Origin: JAEUTH01 sp044230205
GTDB lineage: Bacteria; Bacteroidota; Bacteroidia; AKYH767-A; OLB10
DNA length: 20,696 bases
Assembly (NCBI GenBank): GCA_044230205.1
Contig: JBGARN010000084.1
Coordinates: 1 to 20,696 of the forward strand
Direction of reading: 5' to 3'
A program made the translations under genes and the position numbers. The first letter of the stretch is position 1; the number at the start of each line of letters is the position of its first letter. Below are positions 1 through 8,269 of this stretch, piece after piece. The notes beneath the pieces were generated by a model that was given only the letters and a program-made list of their open reading frames with translations, was not told the origin of the DNA and did not search any database.

Positions 1-1
1 T

Positions 2-193
2 TGGGAAGAAGCCATTTATTTTTCGTTGGTTACTTATACCACTCTTGGGTATGGCGATATTACATTGGTTCCGGTTTGGCGCATAATGAGTGGCTTTGAA
101 GCCATGAATGGTATTTTGATGTTCGGGTGGTCAACAGCATTATTTTTTGCTGTGGTTCAAAAGATTACCTATGCTAAAAATAACAGACATTAA
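2..193 (+). CDS. Two-TM potassium channel family protein (3' end only)
   Basis: The frame is open from the left edge to a TAA and encodes the last 63 residues of a membrane protein. It contains the K+ selectivity filter TTLGYGD at about visible residues 13-19, preceded by pore-helix-like sequence (EEAIYFSLVTY) and followed by a hydrophobic inner helix (about residues 37-55) and a short basic tail (KNNRH). This is the layout of the C-terminal half of an Ion_trans_2 (PF07885) channel, in which four subunits form a K+ pore in the cytoplasmic membrane. No regulatory RCK/TrkA_N domain follows, so it is a minimal channel. The start and first transmembrane helix lie outside the window. The family call is secure; ion selectivity is inferred from the GYGD motif. 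Confidence 0.85.
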   Translation, partial: WEEAIYFSLVTYTTLGYGDITLVPVWRIMSGFEAMNGILMFGWSTALFFAVVQKITYAKNNRH

Positions 194-239
194 ATTGATA
201 ACACCTTTGTTTTAATTAATAATTTAAAAACTTCAAGTA

Positions 240-1325
240 ATGAGCTCAGAACAAAATAATTTATCAGCAGAAAGAAAAGCTATAGACTTAACCATTAAAT
301 TAACTCTGATAGCTTTTTTCATAGCATGGAGTATTATGCTTGTATTGCCTTTTGTAGCGCCATTACTTTGGGGCTTGATATTAGCCATTACGCTCTATCC
401 GCTTTATAAAGGGTTTCTTAAAATCGTAAAAGGCAAAGTAGGATTAGCAAGCAGTACTATTACCATTATCATGTTAAGCCTGCTCCTGGTTCCAACAATA
501 ATTATGATTTCTGCAATTGCAAGAGAATTGCAGGATCTAAAGGCTTCCATTAATTCAAACGAACTGGTGGTGCCTCCACCAAATCCGAAAGTTGCTGAGT
601 GGCCTTTGGTTGGCAAAAAATTATATGAAGCCTGGAGTTTACTTAACGCCAATTTAGAATCAGGTATGGTAAAATACCATGACCAGGTTGTTGTATTGTG
701 CCAAAAAATAATTGGCGCTGTACGCGGATTATTTTCCAACATTATTATGTTTTGCCTATCAATAATAATAATGGGTGTGCTGCTGGCTTATAGTGAAGAA
801 GCAAAAAAAACAATTGCCATTTTGATGAAACGCCTGTTGGGTAACAAGAGTCATGAATTTACTGTTGCTATGATTCAAACAGTGCGTAATGTGGCTAAAG
901 GAATTTTGGGTGTTGCTTTTATTCAGTTTGTCATCATGGGTATTTGTTTTGTGCTGGCAGGTGTGCCCTTTGCCGGACTGTGGGCTTTAATAGTTTTTAT
1001 GATTGCATTAGTGCAACTACCGGGCGCTATAGTGGCAATTCCCATTATTATCTATATCTATTCTGTCAAAGAGCCTATACCGGCAACTATTTGGGCAATC
1101 GTAATTTTAATTTGCGGCCTTAGTGATAATGTGCTCAAGCCTTTGTTGATGGGTAAAGGCGCACCGGTTCCTATGATTGTAATATTTATAGGTGCCATTG
1201 GCGGATTTGTGCTATCTGGATTTATAGGCTTATTTACAGGTGCCATTGTTCTTTCGCTCACTTATAAGATGGCAGGAATGTGGATGTATAATTACGGTGA
1301 ACAATCTGAAATGAAGGATAATTGA
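240..1325 (+). CDS. AI-2E family transporter (permease)
   Basis: A 361-residue polytopic membrane protein. It has two or three hydrophobic helices near the N-terminus (about residues 19-92), a soluble segment (about 93-155), then further helices to about residue 345. The short polar segment before the first helix, the mid-protein soluble domain and the late helices with an LPGAIVAIP segment fit the AI-2E transporter family (PF01594). The length is typical. Members include the E. coli AI-2 exporter TqsA and also Na+/H+ antiporter-like proteins, so the substrate cannot be read from sequence. The ATG at 240 follows the channel gene by 46 bases and the TolC-like gene starts 32 bases downstream, so it may be co-transcribed with the efflux set. 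No clear TAnnTTTG promoter sits directly upstream. Confidence 0.85.
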   Translation: MSSEQNNLSAERKAIDLTIKLTLIAFFIAWSIMLVLPFVAPLLWGLILAITLYPLYKGFLKIVKGKVGLASSTITIIMLSLLLVPTIIMISAIARELQDLKASINSNELVVPPPNPKVAEWPLVGKKLYEAWSLLNANLESGMVKYHDQVVVLCQKIIGAVRGLFSNIIMFCLSIIIMGVLLAYSEEAKKTIAILMKRLLGNKSHEFTVAMIQTVRNVAKGILGVAFIQFVIMGICFVLAGVPFAGLWALIVFMIALVQLPGAIVAIPIIIYIYSVKEPIPATIWAIVILICGLSDNVLKPLLMGKGAPVPMIVIFIGAIGGFVLSGFIGLFTGAIVLSLTYKMAGMWMYNYGEQSEMKDN

Positions 1326-1357
1326 TTTTTTGTCAATTGCTTTCGAAATATTTTTGA

Positions 1358-2704
1358 ATGACCAGGCAAAAATTTATACAACAATACATTATAGTGGTGG
1401 TTGCTGCTTTGTTATTTTGCTGCATTAGTACTTTTGGACAGATACGCCCTGAATTAGCCATAAAAGAAATTACACTCAATGAAGTTATATTGCTGGCTAA
1501 GGAAAATAACCTTGCTTTAAAAATGTCGAGGCAGGATAGCGCTATTGCCGCTGAAAATATTAAGGATTCAAAAATTGCAAGAGCCCCATACCTTAGTGTT
1601 GGCGCTTACTACAATTATATAGGCAACCCGGTGTTGTATCGCGGTTTTTATTCCAACGATACCACTGCTGATTATTATCATCATCAATCAAACTGGAACA
1701 TTGCTGCCGGAGTTCCAATTTATTATGGAGGAAAAATTAACACTCAAATTTCGCAAAACGAGATTGTAAGCCGTATACAAAATGAATCATTGAAGATGAC
1801 GGATAATCAATTGAAGCTTTCAATAATTACACAGTTCTATTCATTGTATAAGTTGTACCGCGAAGTTGAAATTATTGAAGCAAATATTAAAAGTGTAAAA
1901 GCTAACATAAAGCAATTGGAATCAAGAGTAGCTAACGGGCAAAACCTGATTAGTGATTTAAGCCGTACACAGTTGCAGCTTTCTAATTTTGAAATACAGG
2001 TTTTTAATGCATGGAATAATATTGATTTATTAAGTAATTATATATGCATTCAAACTGGTTTGCCTCCTAACACGCGTTTGCAACCAATAGCAGTTGAAAT
2101 CGCTATTCCGACCGACTCATTCAGGCTCGCTCAATGCCTTGAAGAAGCATTTGCCAACAGGAATGAAATAAAGCAATCAGAGTTGCAAAAAAAATATTCA
2201 GAGCTATCATTAAAGTTAACAAGAAGCTTTTATAAGCCTTATATTTCAGGTCATGCCATGTACAATTCTGATTTTCCCGTTCCCGGAACATTCCCACCAC
2301 AAACTGATATTTTAAACTACTGGGCAGTGGGTGTAGGATTAAGCTATGAGCTTTCAAGCTGGTATAATTTGAACCATCGCATTAAAGCCGGCAAACTGCA
2401 AATTGAAAAAGATGATGTGTATATGAACCAGGTTAAGAATGACATAGACCAGGAAGTGAAATCAGCCTACATTAAATTTCTTGAAAGCAAAAGCAATGTT
2501 ACTGCATATCAGAAAAATGTTGATTTGGCAGAATTAAATTATCGCATTACAAAAAGTAAATATGATAATGAGTTTGCACTGATTATTGATATGATAGATG
2601 CAGAGTTACAGGTTAATGACTCGAAGCTTTCATTAAACAAAGCTATAATTGAAACCATTGTTCAATACTATTCATTGCAATATGCAATGGGTAAATTAAA
2701 CTGA
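1358..2704 (+). CDS. TolC family outer-membrane efflux protein
   Basis: A 448-residue protein with an N-terminal signal peptide: a hydrophobic core at about residues 10-25, with likely cleavage near TFGQ. Two outer-membrane efflux (OEP, PF02321) repeats follow, at about residues 38-220 and 240-447. They are rich in long helices, and the C-terminal stretch (IDAELQVNDSKLSLNKA) is typical of TolC-like proteins. TolC homologues form trimeric channels from the outer membrane across the periplasm and dock to adaptors of the HlyD/EmrA type. The gene ends in TGA with TAA immediately after it. The adaptor gene starts five bases downstream, so the two are almost certainly one operon, with an MFS pump next. 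This outer-membrane channel may also serve the ABC export operon further right, which has none of its own; that is inference. Confidence 0.92.
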   Translation: MTRQKFIQQYIIVVVAALLFCCISTFGQIRPELAIKEITLNEVILLAKENNLALKMSRQDSAIAAENIKDSKIARAPYLSVGAYYNYIGNPVLYRGFYSNDTTADYYHHQSNWNIAAGVPIYYGGKINTQISQNEIVSRIQNESLKMTDNQLKLSIITQFYSLYKLYREVEIIEANIKSVKANIKQLESRVANGQNLISDLSRTQLQLSNFEIQVFNAWNNIDLLSNYICIQTGLPPNTRLQPIAVEIAIPTDSFRLAQCLEEAFANRNEIKQSELQKKYSELSLKLTRSFYKPYISGHAMYNSDFPVPGTFPPQTDILNYWAVGVGLSYELSSWYNLNHRIKAGKLQIEKDDVYMNQVKNDIDQEVKSAYIKFLESKSNVTAYQKNVDLAELNYRITKSKYDNEFALIIDMIDAELQVNDSKLSLNKAIIETIVQYYSLQYAMGKLN

Positions 2705-2709
2705 TAAAT

Positions 2710-3774
2710 ATGTCGGAACAACAAACCGGTGATAAAAGTAATGCCAGCCAGCAAAAGAAAAGCAACCGGCTTATTGAAGTGGTTGCGGCCATAATGCTGG
2801 TAGCAGGCATTGTATGGATGGCTTCTATTTTTTTTGACTTCAGCAATAGCATCAAAACAAATAATGCACAGGTGGATGCAGAAATATCCTCAGTTACTTC
2901 ACGAGTATCATCTTACATTAAGGAGATTAGATTTAAAGAATATGGAACGGTACATGCCGGTGATACTCTTGTACTGCTTGATGACACAGAATTCCTTATA
3001 AAGGTAGCGCAGGCCGAAGCAGATTTGGAAATTGCAAAAGCCAATCTTGCAGCTTTGGAACAAGCCGTATTTACTTCCAAATCTGCGCAAACATCTACAG
3101 AAGCACGTTTAAAAGGCAATGTTGCCAACCTTGAAAAAGCAGAAAAAAATTACAGGCGTTTTCAAAATATGTTCAGAGATTCAGCCGTAACCGAAAATCA
3201 ATTTGACCAGGCTACTGCACAGATGAAATCAGAACATGCTTACCTGCAAGCCATGCAAAGTGATGTTGTTAAAGACAAATCCATTACGGAACAAAATGAA
3301 CTAAATATTGAATCTGCTAAAGCAACCATTAAGCGCAAAGAAGCTGACCTTGCTTTCGCACAGCTGCAATTATCCTATACAAAAATTATAGCCGCAGCAG
3401 ACGGTATCGTTTGAGAAAAAACTATTCATACCGGTGAATTAGTTAGTGCCAACCAGGTGCTGGTTGAAATAGTAATTCAAGATAAAAAATGGGTTGCAGC
3501 AAATTTTAAGGAAACACAGCTGGAAGAAATAAAAACCGGGCAGCATGTTAATATAAAGGTGGATGCTTTGGATGGAAAATCTTTTGATGGAATTGTTTCC
3601 AATCTTTCACCGGCTACAGGTGCAAAATTCTCGATGGTTGCGCCTGATAACTCAACAGGCAATTTTGTAAAAATAATTCAGCGTGTACCGGTTAGAATTG
3701 AGTTTACTGATGCTCCTGAAAAACTATCGGAAGTAAAACCAGGAATGAATGTAACAGTTGAAATCAAAAATTAA
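2710..3774 (+). pseudogene. HlyD/EmrA-like membrane fusion protein, interrupted by in-frame TGA
   Basis: One frame runs through 354 codons before TAA but contains a TGA at 3412-3414. The 234 residues before it hold a short cytoplasmic tail, a transmembrane anchor (about 21-42), the first half of the biotinyl/lipoyl-like domain (about 50-95, NNAQVDAEISSV) and an alpha-helical hairpin (about 98-220), ending at ADGIV. Directly after the TGA the same frame resumes with the second half of the lipoyl domain (EKTIHTGELVSANQ) and a beta-barrel domain ending in VKPGMNVTVEIKN. Together they make a normal-length EmrA-type adaptor, which links an MFS pump to TolC. In homologues a Ser often stands where the TGA is (E. 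coli EmrA GYVSRR); TCA to TGA is one base. A stop here would leave half a lipoyl domain and no beta-barrel. It could be a recent nonsense mutation, a base error or readthrough. No reading-frame shift is involved. Confidence 0.85.
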
Positions 3775-3779
3775 TTTTG

Positions 3780-5345
3780 ATGGGCTGGAAAAAGGGCGAT
3801 GTATTAAAAGCAACCGGCTTATACCTGTTGATTATTCCTTTTCTGAATGTGCTTAATGCAACGGGTTATGTGAGTTCCCAAATTCAAGGACACTTTGGTG
3901 CATCATCTGTTGAGTTTATGTACATAAACCTGGTGCCGGTTTTTGTAATGCTTGCCGGCTTGCCTTTAGCACTTGAACTCGCAAAAAAATGGCCGCTTAA
4001 ATCAATGATGCTTTGTATCACAATTGCTGCAATTATTCTAAATACCTGCTCAGCTTATGCACCCGACTTTGTGTGGTTTATTGTTTTTCGATCATTGCTT
4101 ACTTTTTGTACAATATTTGGAATTGTTGCTGCATTGATTCCAATAGTGGTTTTGTATAACCCGAAATTAAACATGGCTATTATGTACGGTATAGTTCAGT
4201 TTCTGATACAGGGCAGCAGCAACATTTATAAATTTTTAGGAGCGCATTTTTCAGCCATTTATGATTGGCGTACTTCATTGTTGATGCTTAATCTCAACTT
4301 ATTGTTGTGCATACTTCTCACTTTTGTTTTTATACGTAAAGATGTTGCACTTGGGAAACAGCCTTTTAGTTTTGATTTTAAAGGCTGGTTTTTCCTGGTC
4401 ATGTTCATGATGCCCATTTTGTTTCTTGCAGCCGAAGGACAAAATCGTGAATGGTTTTCAGATGCAAAAGTTTCCCTTGCTGTTGCGCTTTTATTAATAG
4501 TAACCGGCAGCTATATTTTCTATGCCCGTAGTACTGCTAATCCTTTGATTAATTTAGATGTATATAAGTATAAGAATGTAGTACTAGGTACTTTATTTTT
4601 TTTTATGATCGGATTGGCTAATGGAACAGGTAGTGTTATTATAGGGTTTATGGCTGGTTTCCTAGGCTTTGATGAATTATATATTGCACGGACACACTTG
4701 TATGTTTTAGCAGGAATTGTTATTTCAATTCCTGTTTGCACCTACATGATGTATCACAGGATCTATTTAAATGTAGCCCTTATTTTTGGATTCCTTTCTT
4801 TCACGGTATATCACCTGTTAATGTTTTCCCGTTTTTATCCGGGCATCGGAGAAGCGGATTTTGTTTTACCGCTAATATTTAAAGGATTTGGCATTGGATT
4901 TTTATACCTGCTAAGCGCATTGTACATCTCAGAAAATGTTCCGAAACATTTAAGTACATCACGTATGATGAGTGGAGTTATTGCCCGAATTGTTGTTGCA
5001 ACCATTTTAGGAGGATCTGTTTTAAGTACATTTATCGCCAACACTACCACACTTCACAAAACAGGTATCAGCCAGCAATTAACATCAGTTAATAAAGCAG
5101 TAGCACAAAAACAGGCTGGAACAAAAAATTATTATCTAATGCAAGGGTTAAAGCCTGCTGAGGCAGATAAAATGGCCGACAACCCATTGCAAGCTGAATT
5201 AAGAGAACCGGCTACCTTACTTGCGTATAAGGATATTTACCTTGTAATGGCTGCAATAAGTTTTTTACCTGTCTTATTGATTTTGTTTTTAAGAATAGGA
5301 AGACGACCGTTACAAAGCATTGAAGTGGAACCATTACCACTTTAA
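3780..5345 (+). CDS. DHA2-type MFS drug/anion export pump (EmrB-like)
   Basis: A 521-residue protein with about 14 hydrophobic helices, the length and topology of DHA2-family major facilitator pumps such as EmrB. A DWR tripeptide at residues 162-164, at the start of a helix, corresponds to the W-R motif of this family. The long polar loop at about 425-480 before the last helix is also characteristic. It would use proton motive force to export a hydrophobic or amphipathic substrate through the adaptor and TolC partners encoded upstream. The ATG at 3780 is preferred over an adjacent TTG at 3777. It lies five bases after the stop of the adaptor frame, so translation may be coupled to ribosomes finishing that gene and could be affected by the TGA in it. 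The substrate is unknown. Confidence 0.9.
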   Translation: MGWKKGDVLKATGLYLLIIPFLNVLNATGYVSSQIQGHFGASSVEFMYINLVPVFVMLAGLPLALELAKKWPLKSMMLCITIAAIILNTCSAYAPDFVWFIVFRSLLTFCTIFGIVAALIPIVVLYNPKLNMAIMYGIVQFLIQGSSNIYKFLGAHFSAIYDWRTSLLMLNLNLLLCILLTFVFIRKDVALGKQPFSFDFKGWFFLVMFMMPILFLAAEGQNREWFSDAKVSLAVALLLIVTGSYIFYARSTANPLINLDVYKYKNVVLGTLFFFMIGLANGTGSVIIGFMAGFLGFDELYIARTHLYVLAGIVISIPVCTYMMYHRIYLNVALIFGFLSFTVYHLLMFSRFYPGIGEADFVLPLIFKGFGIGFLYLLSALYISENVPKHLSTSRMMSGVIARIVVATILGGSVLSTFIANTTTLHKTGISQQLTSVNKAVAQKQAGTKNYYLMQGLKPAEADKMADNPLQAELREPATLLAYKDIYLVMAAISFLPVLLILFLRIGRRPLQSIEVEPLPL

Positions 5346-5458
5346 GTTCAAATTCTTAATAGCGTTTGTTAAAGATGCTCAGCTGTTTGATGATCGAAGT
5401 TCAGCTAAGTCAATCTTGTGCCATTATATAATGCAAAATTAACCTTAATCATTTTTTC

Positions 5459-5466
5459 TACATTTG
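5459..5466 (+). promoter_or_regulatory. Candidate Bacteroidota -7 element (TACATTTG)
   Basis: TACATTTG matches the Bacteroidota sigma-ABfrA -7 consensus TAnnTTTG exactly and lies 30 bases before the ATG of the lipoprotein gene at 5497. No convincing -33 TTG sits at the usual distance, so it may be a moderate promoter. Its position overlaps an upstream in-frame TTG at 5464, which argues against that TTG as the start codon. Confidence 0.55.
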
Positions 5467-5496
5467 AAACATAATAGCCCAATAACTTTAAACAAA

Positions 5497-6039
5497 ATGA
5501 AACAAATTAAATATGCAATTGCATTAACCGGAACATTGTTTTTACTTGTATCCTGCAAAGGAAATAAAGAACAAAAGCCGGAAGAAAGTATCCCAAAGTA
5601 CAGGGCAGGTGTTGAAGCGGTGATGAATTCTTACAGCACTGGTAGCACTGACGGAATGGATTCATTAATTGATGCCGGTTATGCTGATCACACTCCTCCA
5701 CCTGATATGGAGATCAAAGGTATTGAGGGATTTAAGCAAATAGTAAAAATGAATCATGATGCTTACCCTGATTGTAAGATTACCATTTTTGATTATATTG
5801 AAAATGGCGATATGGCCATGGTACATTATAATTGGAAAGGCACCAATACAGGTGCATTTGGCAAATGGCCCGCCACTAATAAACCTATTGATGTAAATGG
5901 TGTTGATGTATTAAAGTTTAAGGATGGTAAATGTACCGATCGATGGGGCTACTTTGAAGAACTTAAATTCATGTCCCAATTGGGAGCATTACCACCATTG
6001 AGCCAAGCTTCAGCAGCAGATACTTCAGCAGCTAAATAA
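5497..6039 (+). CDS. SnoaL-like / ester-cyclase-fold lipoprotein
   Basis: A 180-residue protein starting with a lipoprotein signal peptide. The hydrophobic core at residues 7-19 is followed by the lipobox LVSC with Cys20 as the lipidation site. Residues about 34-165 form one SnoaL-like domain of the NTF2-like fold (YADHTPPPD, GIEGFKQIV, then the paired strands VHYNWKGTNTG and WGYFEELKF near the end). The family includes polyketide cyclases, but many members with a 'predicted ester cyclase' profile have no known reaction. A low-complexity Ala/Ser tail ends the protein. It would sit in the inner or outer membrane facing the periplasm. The start at 5497 is chosen because the upstream in-frame TTG (5464) falls inside the promoter and would bury the signal peptide. 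It is flanked by its own promoter and terminator, so it is a single-gene unit. The function is unknown. Confidence 0.82.
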   Translation: MKQIKYAIALTGTLFLLVSCKGNKEQKPEESIPKYRAGVEAVMNSYSTGSTDGMDSLIDAGYADHTPPPDMEIKGIEGFKQIVKMNHDAYPDCKITIFDYIENGDMAMVHYNWKGTNTGAFGKWPATNKPIDVNGVDVLKFKDGKCTDRWGYFEELKFMSQLGALPPLSQASAADTSAAK

Positions 6040-6064
6040 TAAAATCTTATTTAATCATAATGTT

Positions 6065-6089
6065 AAGTCCGTGTCATGCCGGACTTTTT
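6065..6089 (+). terminator. Rho-independent terminator after the lipoprotein gene
   Basis: A perfect 7-bp stem (AAGTCCG at 6065-6071 with CGGACTT at 6080-6086) closes an 8-base loop and runs directly into a T tract (6085-6089). It lies 26 bases after the lipoprotein stop codon and should end that transcript. Confidence 0.8.
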
Positions 6090-6115
6090 AATTAGCACTA
6101 TTTTCAGATAAATTA

Positions 6116-6218
6116 GTTAACAGGGTAATTGAATTCTCAATCTGCTTGTAACAAGTAGTGGGCTATAGCCGTCCAAGAATTTACCCTTGTATTAAAATTG
6201 TGTATTTATTCTGTTAAC
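6116..6218. other. Inverted-repeat-rich intergenic segment upstream of the ABC operon
   Basis: Four nested inverted repeats occupy about 100 bases. The outermost is GTTAACAG at 6116-6123 with CTGTTAAC at 6211-6218. Inside it, AGGGTAA at 6122-6128 pairs with TTACCCT at 6181-6187. Within those are CTGCTTGT-A-ACAAGTAG at 6142-6158 (one G-T pair) and the perfect palindrome GGCTATAGCC at 6161-6170. It could be a set of operator sites for a regulator of the ABC operon, or a folded RNA with two hairpins on a common stem. I recognise no known riboswitch or RNA family. No promoter able to transcribe it is evident immediately upstream, and the operon's own -7 element lies downstream at 6251. Confidence 0.45.
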
Positions 6219-6250
6219 AATATTTAACGGACAATTACAGTTGATTAGCG

Positions 6251-6258
6251 TAGATTTG
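6251..6258 (+). promoter_or_regulatory. Candidate -7 element (TAGATTTG) of the ABC export operon
   Basis: TAGATTTG matches TAnnTTTG exactly and stands 28 bases before the ATG of the ATPase gene, leaving room for a 5' leader of about 20 bases. The -33 region is AT-rich without a clean TTG at the expected spacing. Confidence 0.55.
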
Positions 6259-6286
6259 AATTACACAAAATCAAGTTCAGTTACTG

Positions 6287-6952
6287 ATGATTAAACTAAA
6301 AAACATAACCAAGTCATATTCATTAGGGCAAACTAAAATGCCTGTGCTAAAAGGCATTAACCTTGATATACACCAGGGCGAATTTGTCTCAATAATGGGT
6401 GCTTCAGGGTCTGGAAAATCAACCCTGTTGAATATACTTGGCATTCTTGATAAATATGATTCAGGCGAATACCTGCTTTCTGATACACTTGTAAAGAACC
6501 TGTCGGAAACTAAAGCGGCCAATTATCGTAACCGTTTTATAGGTTTTGTTTTTCAGTCGTTTAACCTGGTGTCGTTTAAAAATGCAGTTGAAAATGTAGC
6601 ATTACCATTATACTATCAGAAAGTGAGCCGTAAAAAGCGTAACAAAATGGCAATGGAATATCTTGAAAAAGTGGGATTGAAAGAATGGGCGCATCACCTG
6701 CCCAGTGAAATGAGTGGGGGACAAAAACAGCGTGTTGCTATTGCCCGTGCATTAATTGCACAGCCTAAAATTATTTTAGCTGATGAGCCAACCGGTGCAT
6801 TAGATTCAGTTACATCGCATGAAGTAATGAATTTGCTGGATGAAGTAAACAAGCAAGGTATAACGGTAATAATTGTTACCCACGAGCAAGAGGTTGCCGA
6901 GCGAACAAACCGCATCATCAGAATAAAGGACGGGATAATTGTTAATGAATGA
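6287..6952 (+). CDS. MacB/LolD-type ABC transporter ATPase
   Basis: A 221-residue nucleotide-binding subunit with every catalytic motif: Walker A GASGSGKST (38-46), Q-loop Gln90, signature MSGGQ (142-146; the Met is a common replacement for the first Leu), Walker B IILADEP with catalytic Glu167, and switch His199. The length and the SFNLVSFKNAVENVALPL segment fit the MacB/LolD/FtsE subfamily, which powers mechanotransmission export rather than transport through the membrane helices. It is the first gene of a four-gene operon with two FtsX-like permeases and a MacA-like adaptor. In E. coli MacB the ATPase and permease are one polypeptide; here they are separate, which is common in Bacteroidota. 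The start at 6287 gives the usual MIKLKNITKSY beginning. Confidence 0.95.
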   Translation: MIKLKNITKSYSLGQTKMPVLKGINLDIHQGEFVSIMGASGSGKSTLLNILGILDKYDSGEYLLSDTLVKNLSETKAANYRNRFIGFVFQSFNLVSFKNAVENVALPLYYQKVSRKKRNKMAMEYLEKVGLKEWAHHLPSEMSGGQKQRVAIARALIAQPKIILADEPTGALDSVTSHEVMNLLDEVNKQGITVIIVTHEQEVAERTNRIIRIKDGIIVNE

Positions 6953-7021
6953 TTGAAATTAAGTTTGAAGAATAATTTATTATAAGCAAAAAATAAATCC
7001 ATAAAGTGGATATTGAGTAAG

Positions 7022-8251
7022 ATGTTCGATCTGGATAAATGGCAGGAAATTTTTGACACAATCAATAAGAATAAGTTACGCACTTTTCTTACTGCATTTA
7101 GTGTTGCTTGGGGAATTTTTATCCTGATCATCCTTTTAGGTTCAGGACGCGGACTCCGCAACGGTGCCGAATATCAGTTTATGAGCGATGCTATTAATAG
7201 TATTTGGATTAATGGTGGTACAACAGGTTTGCCCTATAAAGGCTTGCAACCTGGCCGGGATATTCGATTAACCAATGAGGATTATCTCATGCTTCGCGAT
7301 CGCCTTAAAGGGATAGAAAAAATAACAGCAACTGCTGAAGGCCGCCAGCAGCGCGTGTTAAGCTATGGTAAAGAACATGCGGGATTTACGGTACGCAGTT
7401 GCCATGCCGATCATAATTACCTTGAAAATGTAAAAATGATTTCTGGACGCTTTATCAATAACATTGATATTGCCCAGTGTCGCAAAGTATGTACCATAGG
7501 CATACCGGTACGTGATGCATTATTTAAAAAGGAAGATCCGATAGGAAAATTTATTGATGCCGAGGGAATATCTTATAAAGTAGTGGGCGTATTTTATGAC
7601 CAGGGTCGGGGAGATTTAGATCGCATTTATATTCCTGTATCAACTGCACAGCGCGCATACAATAGTCAAAACAGGCTTGGTGTAATCTGGTTTTCAACCG
7701 GTAATGCAACACTTGCCCAAAGCAGCAGAATGGTTGAGGAAGCACGCGCATTATTAGCAGCCAAACATAATTTTGATATTAACGATACCAAAGCAATAAA
7801 TATAAGAAATAATACTGAAGACTATATACGTATCATGAGTATGTTAGACGGTATTAAATGGTTTGTTGCCATCATTGGTGTTGGAACACTGTTTGCAGGA
7901 ATTATAGGTGTAAGCAACATCATGATGATTGTAGTGAAGGAACGCACAAAGGAAATCGGAATACGTAAAGCAATAGGGGCTACACCCGGTTCGGTTATTT
8001 CATTAATCGTGCAGGAATCTATTTTTATTACCAGCCTTGCTGGATTTACCGGGCTCTTTACAGGTGTTGCATTACTGGCTGCAGCACAAAAATGGATGCC
8101 CCCTAGCGATTTCTTCCGAAACCCCGAAGTGAATATTAACATTGCTATATACGCAACATTATTACTGGTATTGGCTGGTGCACTAGCAGGATTTGTTCCT
8201 GCATTACGAGCAGCTAAAATTGAGCCGGTAGAAGCATTGCGCGATGAATAA
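7022..8251 (+). CDS. MacB-like ABC permease, first of a paralogous pair
   Basis: A 409-residue permease with the MacB layout: helix 1 at about 24-43, a large periplasmic MacB_PCD domain (about 45-275), then three helices at about 280-304, 328-355 and 375-396 (FtsX domain, PF02687). The cytoplasmic segment ERTKEIGIRKAIGA at about 307-320 is the hallmark of the family. The ATG at 7022 is chosen over an in-frame TTG at 7013 because the neighbouring paralogue begins with the same MFD.D.WQEIF sequence. The 69-base gap after the ATPase contains no promoter that I can identify. It probably forms a heterodimer with the next gene product. Two periplasmic cysteines (about 128 and 153) could form a disulfide; that is inference. 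Confidence 0.92.
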   Translation: MFDLDKWQEIFDTINKNKLRTFLTAFSVAWGIFILIILLGSGRGLRNGAEYQFMSDAINSIWINGGTTGLPYKGLQPGRDIRLTNEDYLMLRDRLKGIEKITATAEGRQQRVLSYGKEHAGFTVRSCHADHNYLENVKMISGRFINNIDIAQCRKVCTIGIPVRDALFKKEDPIGKFIDAEGISYKVVGVFYDQGRGDLDRIYIPVSTAQRAYNSQNRLGVIWFSTGNATLAQSSRMVEEARALLAAKHNFDINDTKAINIRNNTEDYIRIMSMLDGIKWFVAIIGVGTLFAGIIGVSNIMMIVVKERTKEIGIRKAIGATPGSVISLIVQESIFITSLAGFTGLFTGVALLAAAQKWMPPSDFFRNPEVNINIAIYATLLLVLAGALAGFVPALRAAKIEPVEALRDE

Positions 8252-8269
8252 TCTTTAAAAAATCAGAAC

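Noticed and set aside
1349..1356. TATTTTTG matching the -7 motif just before the TolC-like gene
   Set aside because: It ends one base before the ATG at 1358, so transcription would begin inside the gene; it is most likely a chance match in AT-rich sequence.
3412..3414. TGA as selenocysteine or as a reassigned sense codon
   Set aside because: TGA ends other intact genes here (for example at 1325 and 2704), no SECIS-like hairpin follows, and HlyD proteins have no selenocysteine.
5346..5458. AGCTG/CAGCT inverted repeat as a terminator for the MFS gene
   Set aside because: The arms are five bases with a loop of about 16 and no T run; I see no clear terminator after the MFS gene.
6997..7011. Five-base-pair hairpin ATCCA/TGGAT before the first permease
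   Set aside because: The stem is short and without a T run; hairpins this small occur by chance in AT-rich gaps.
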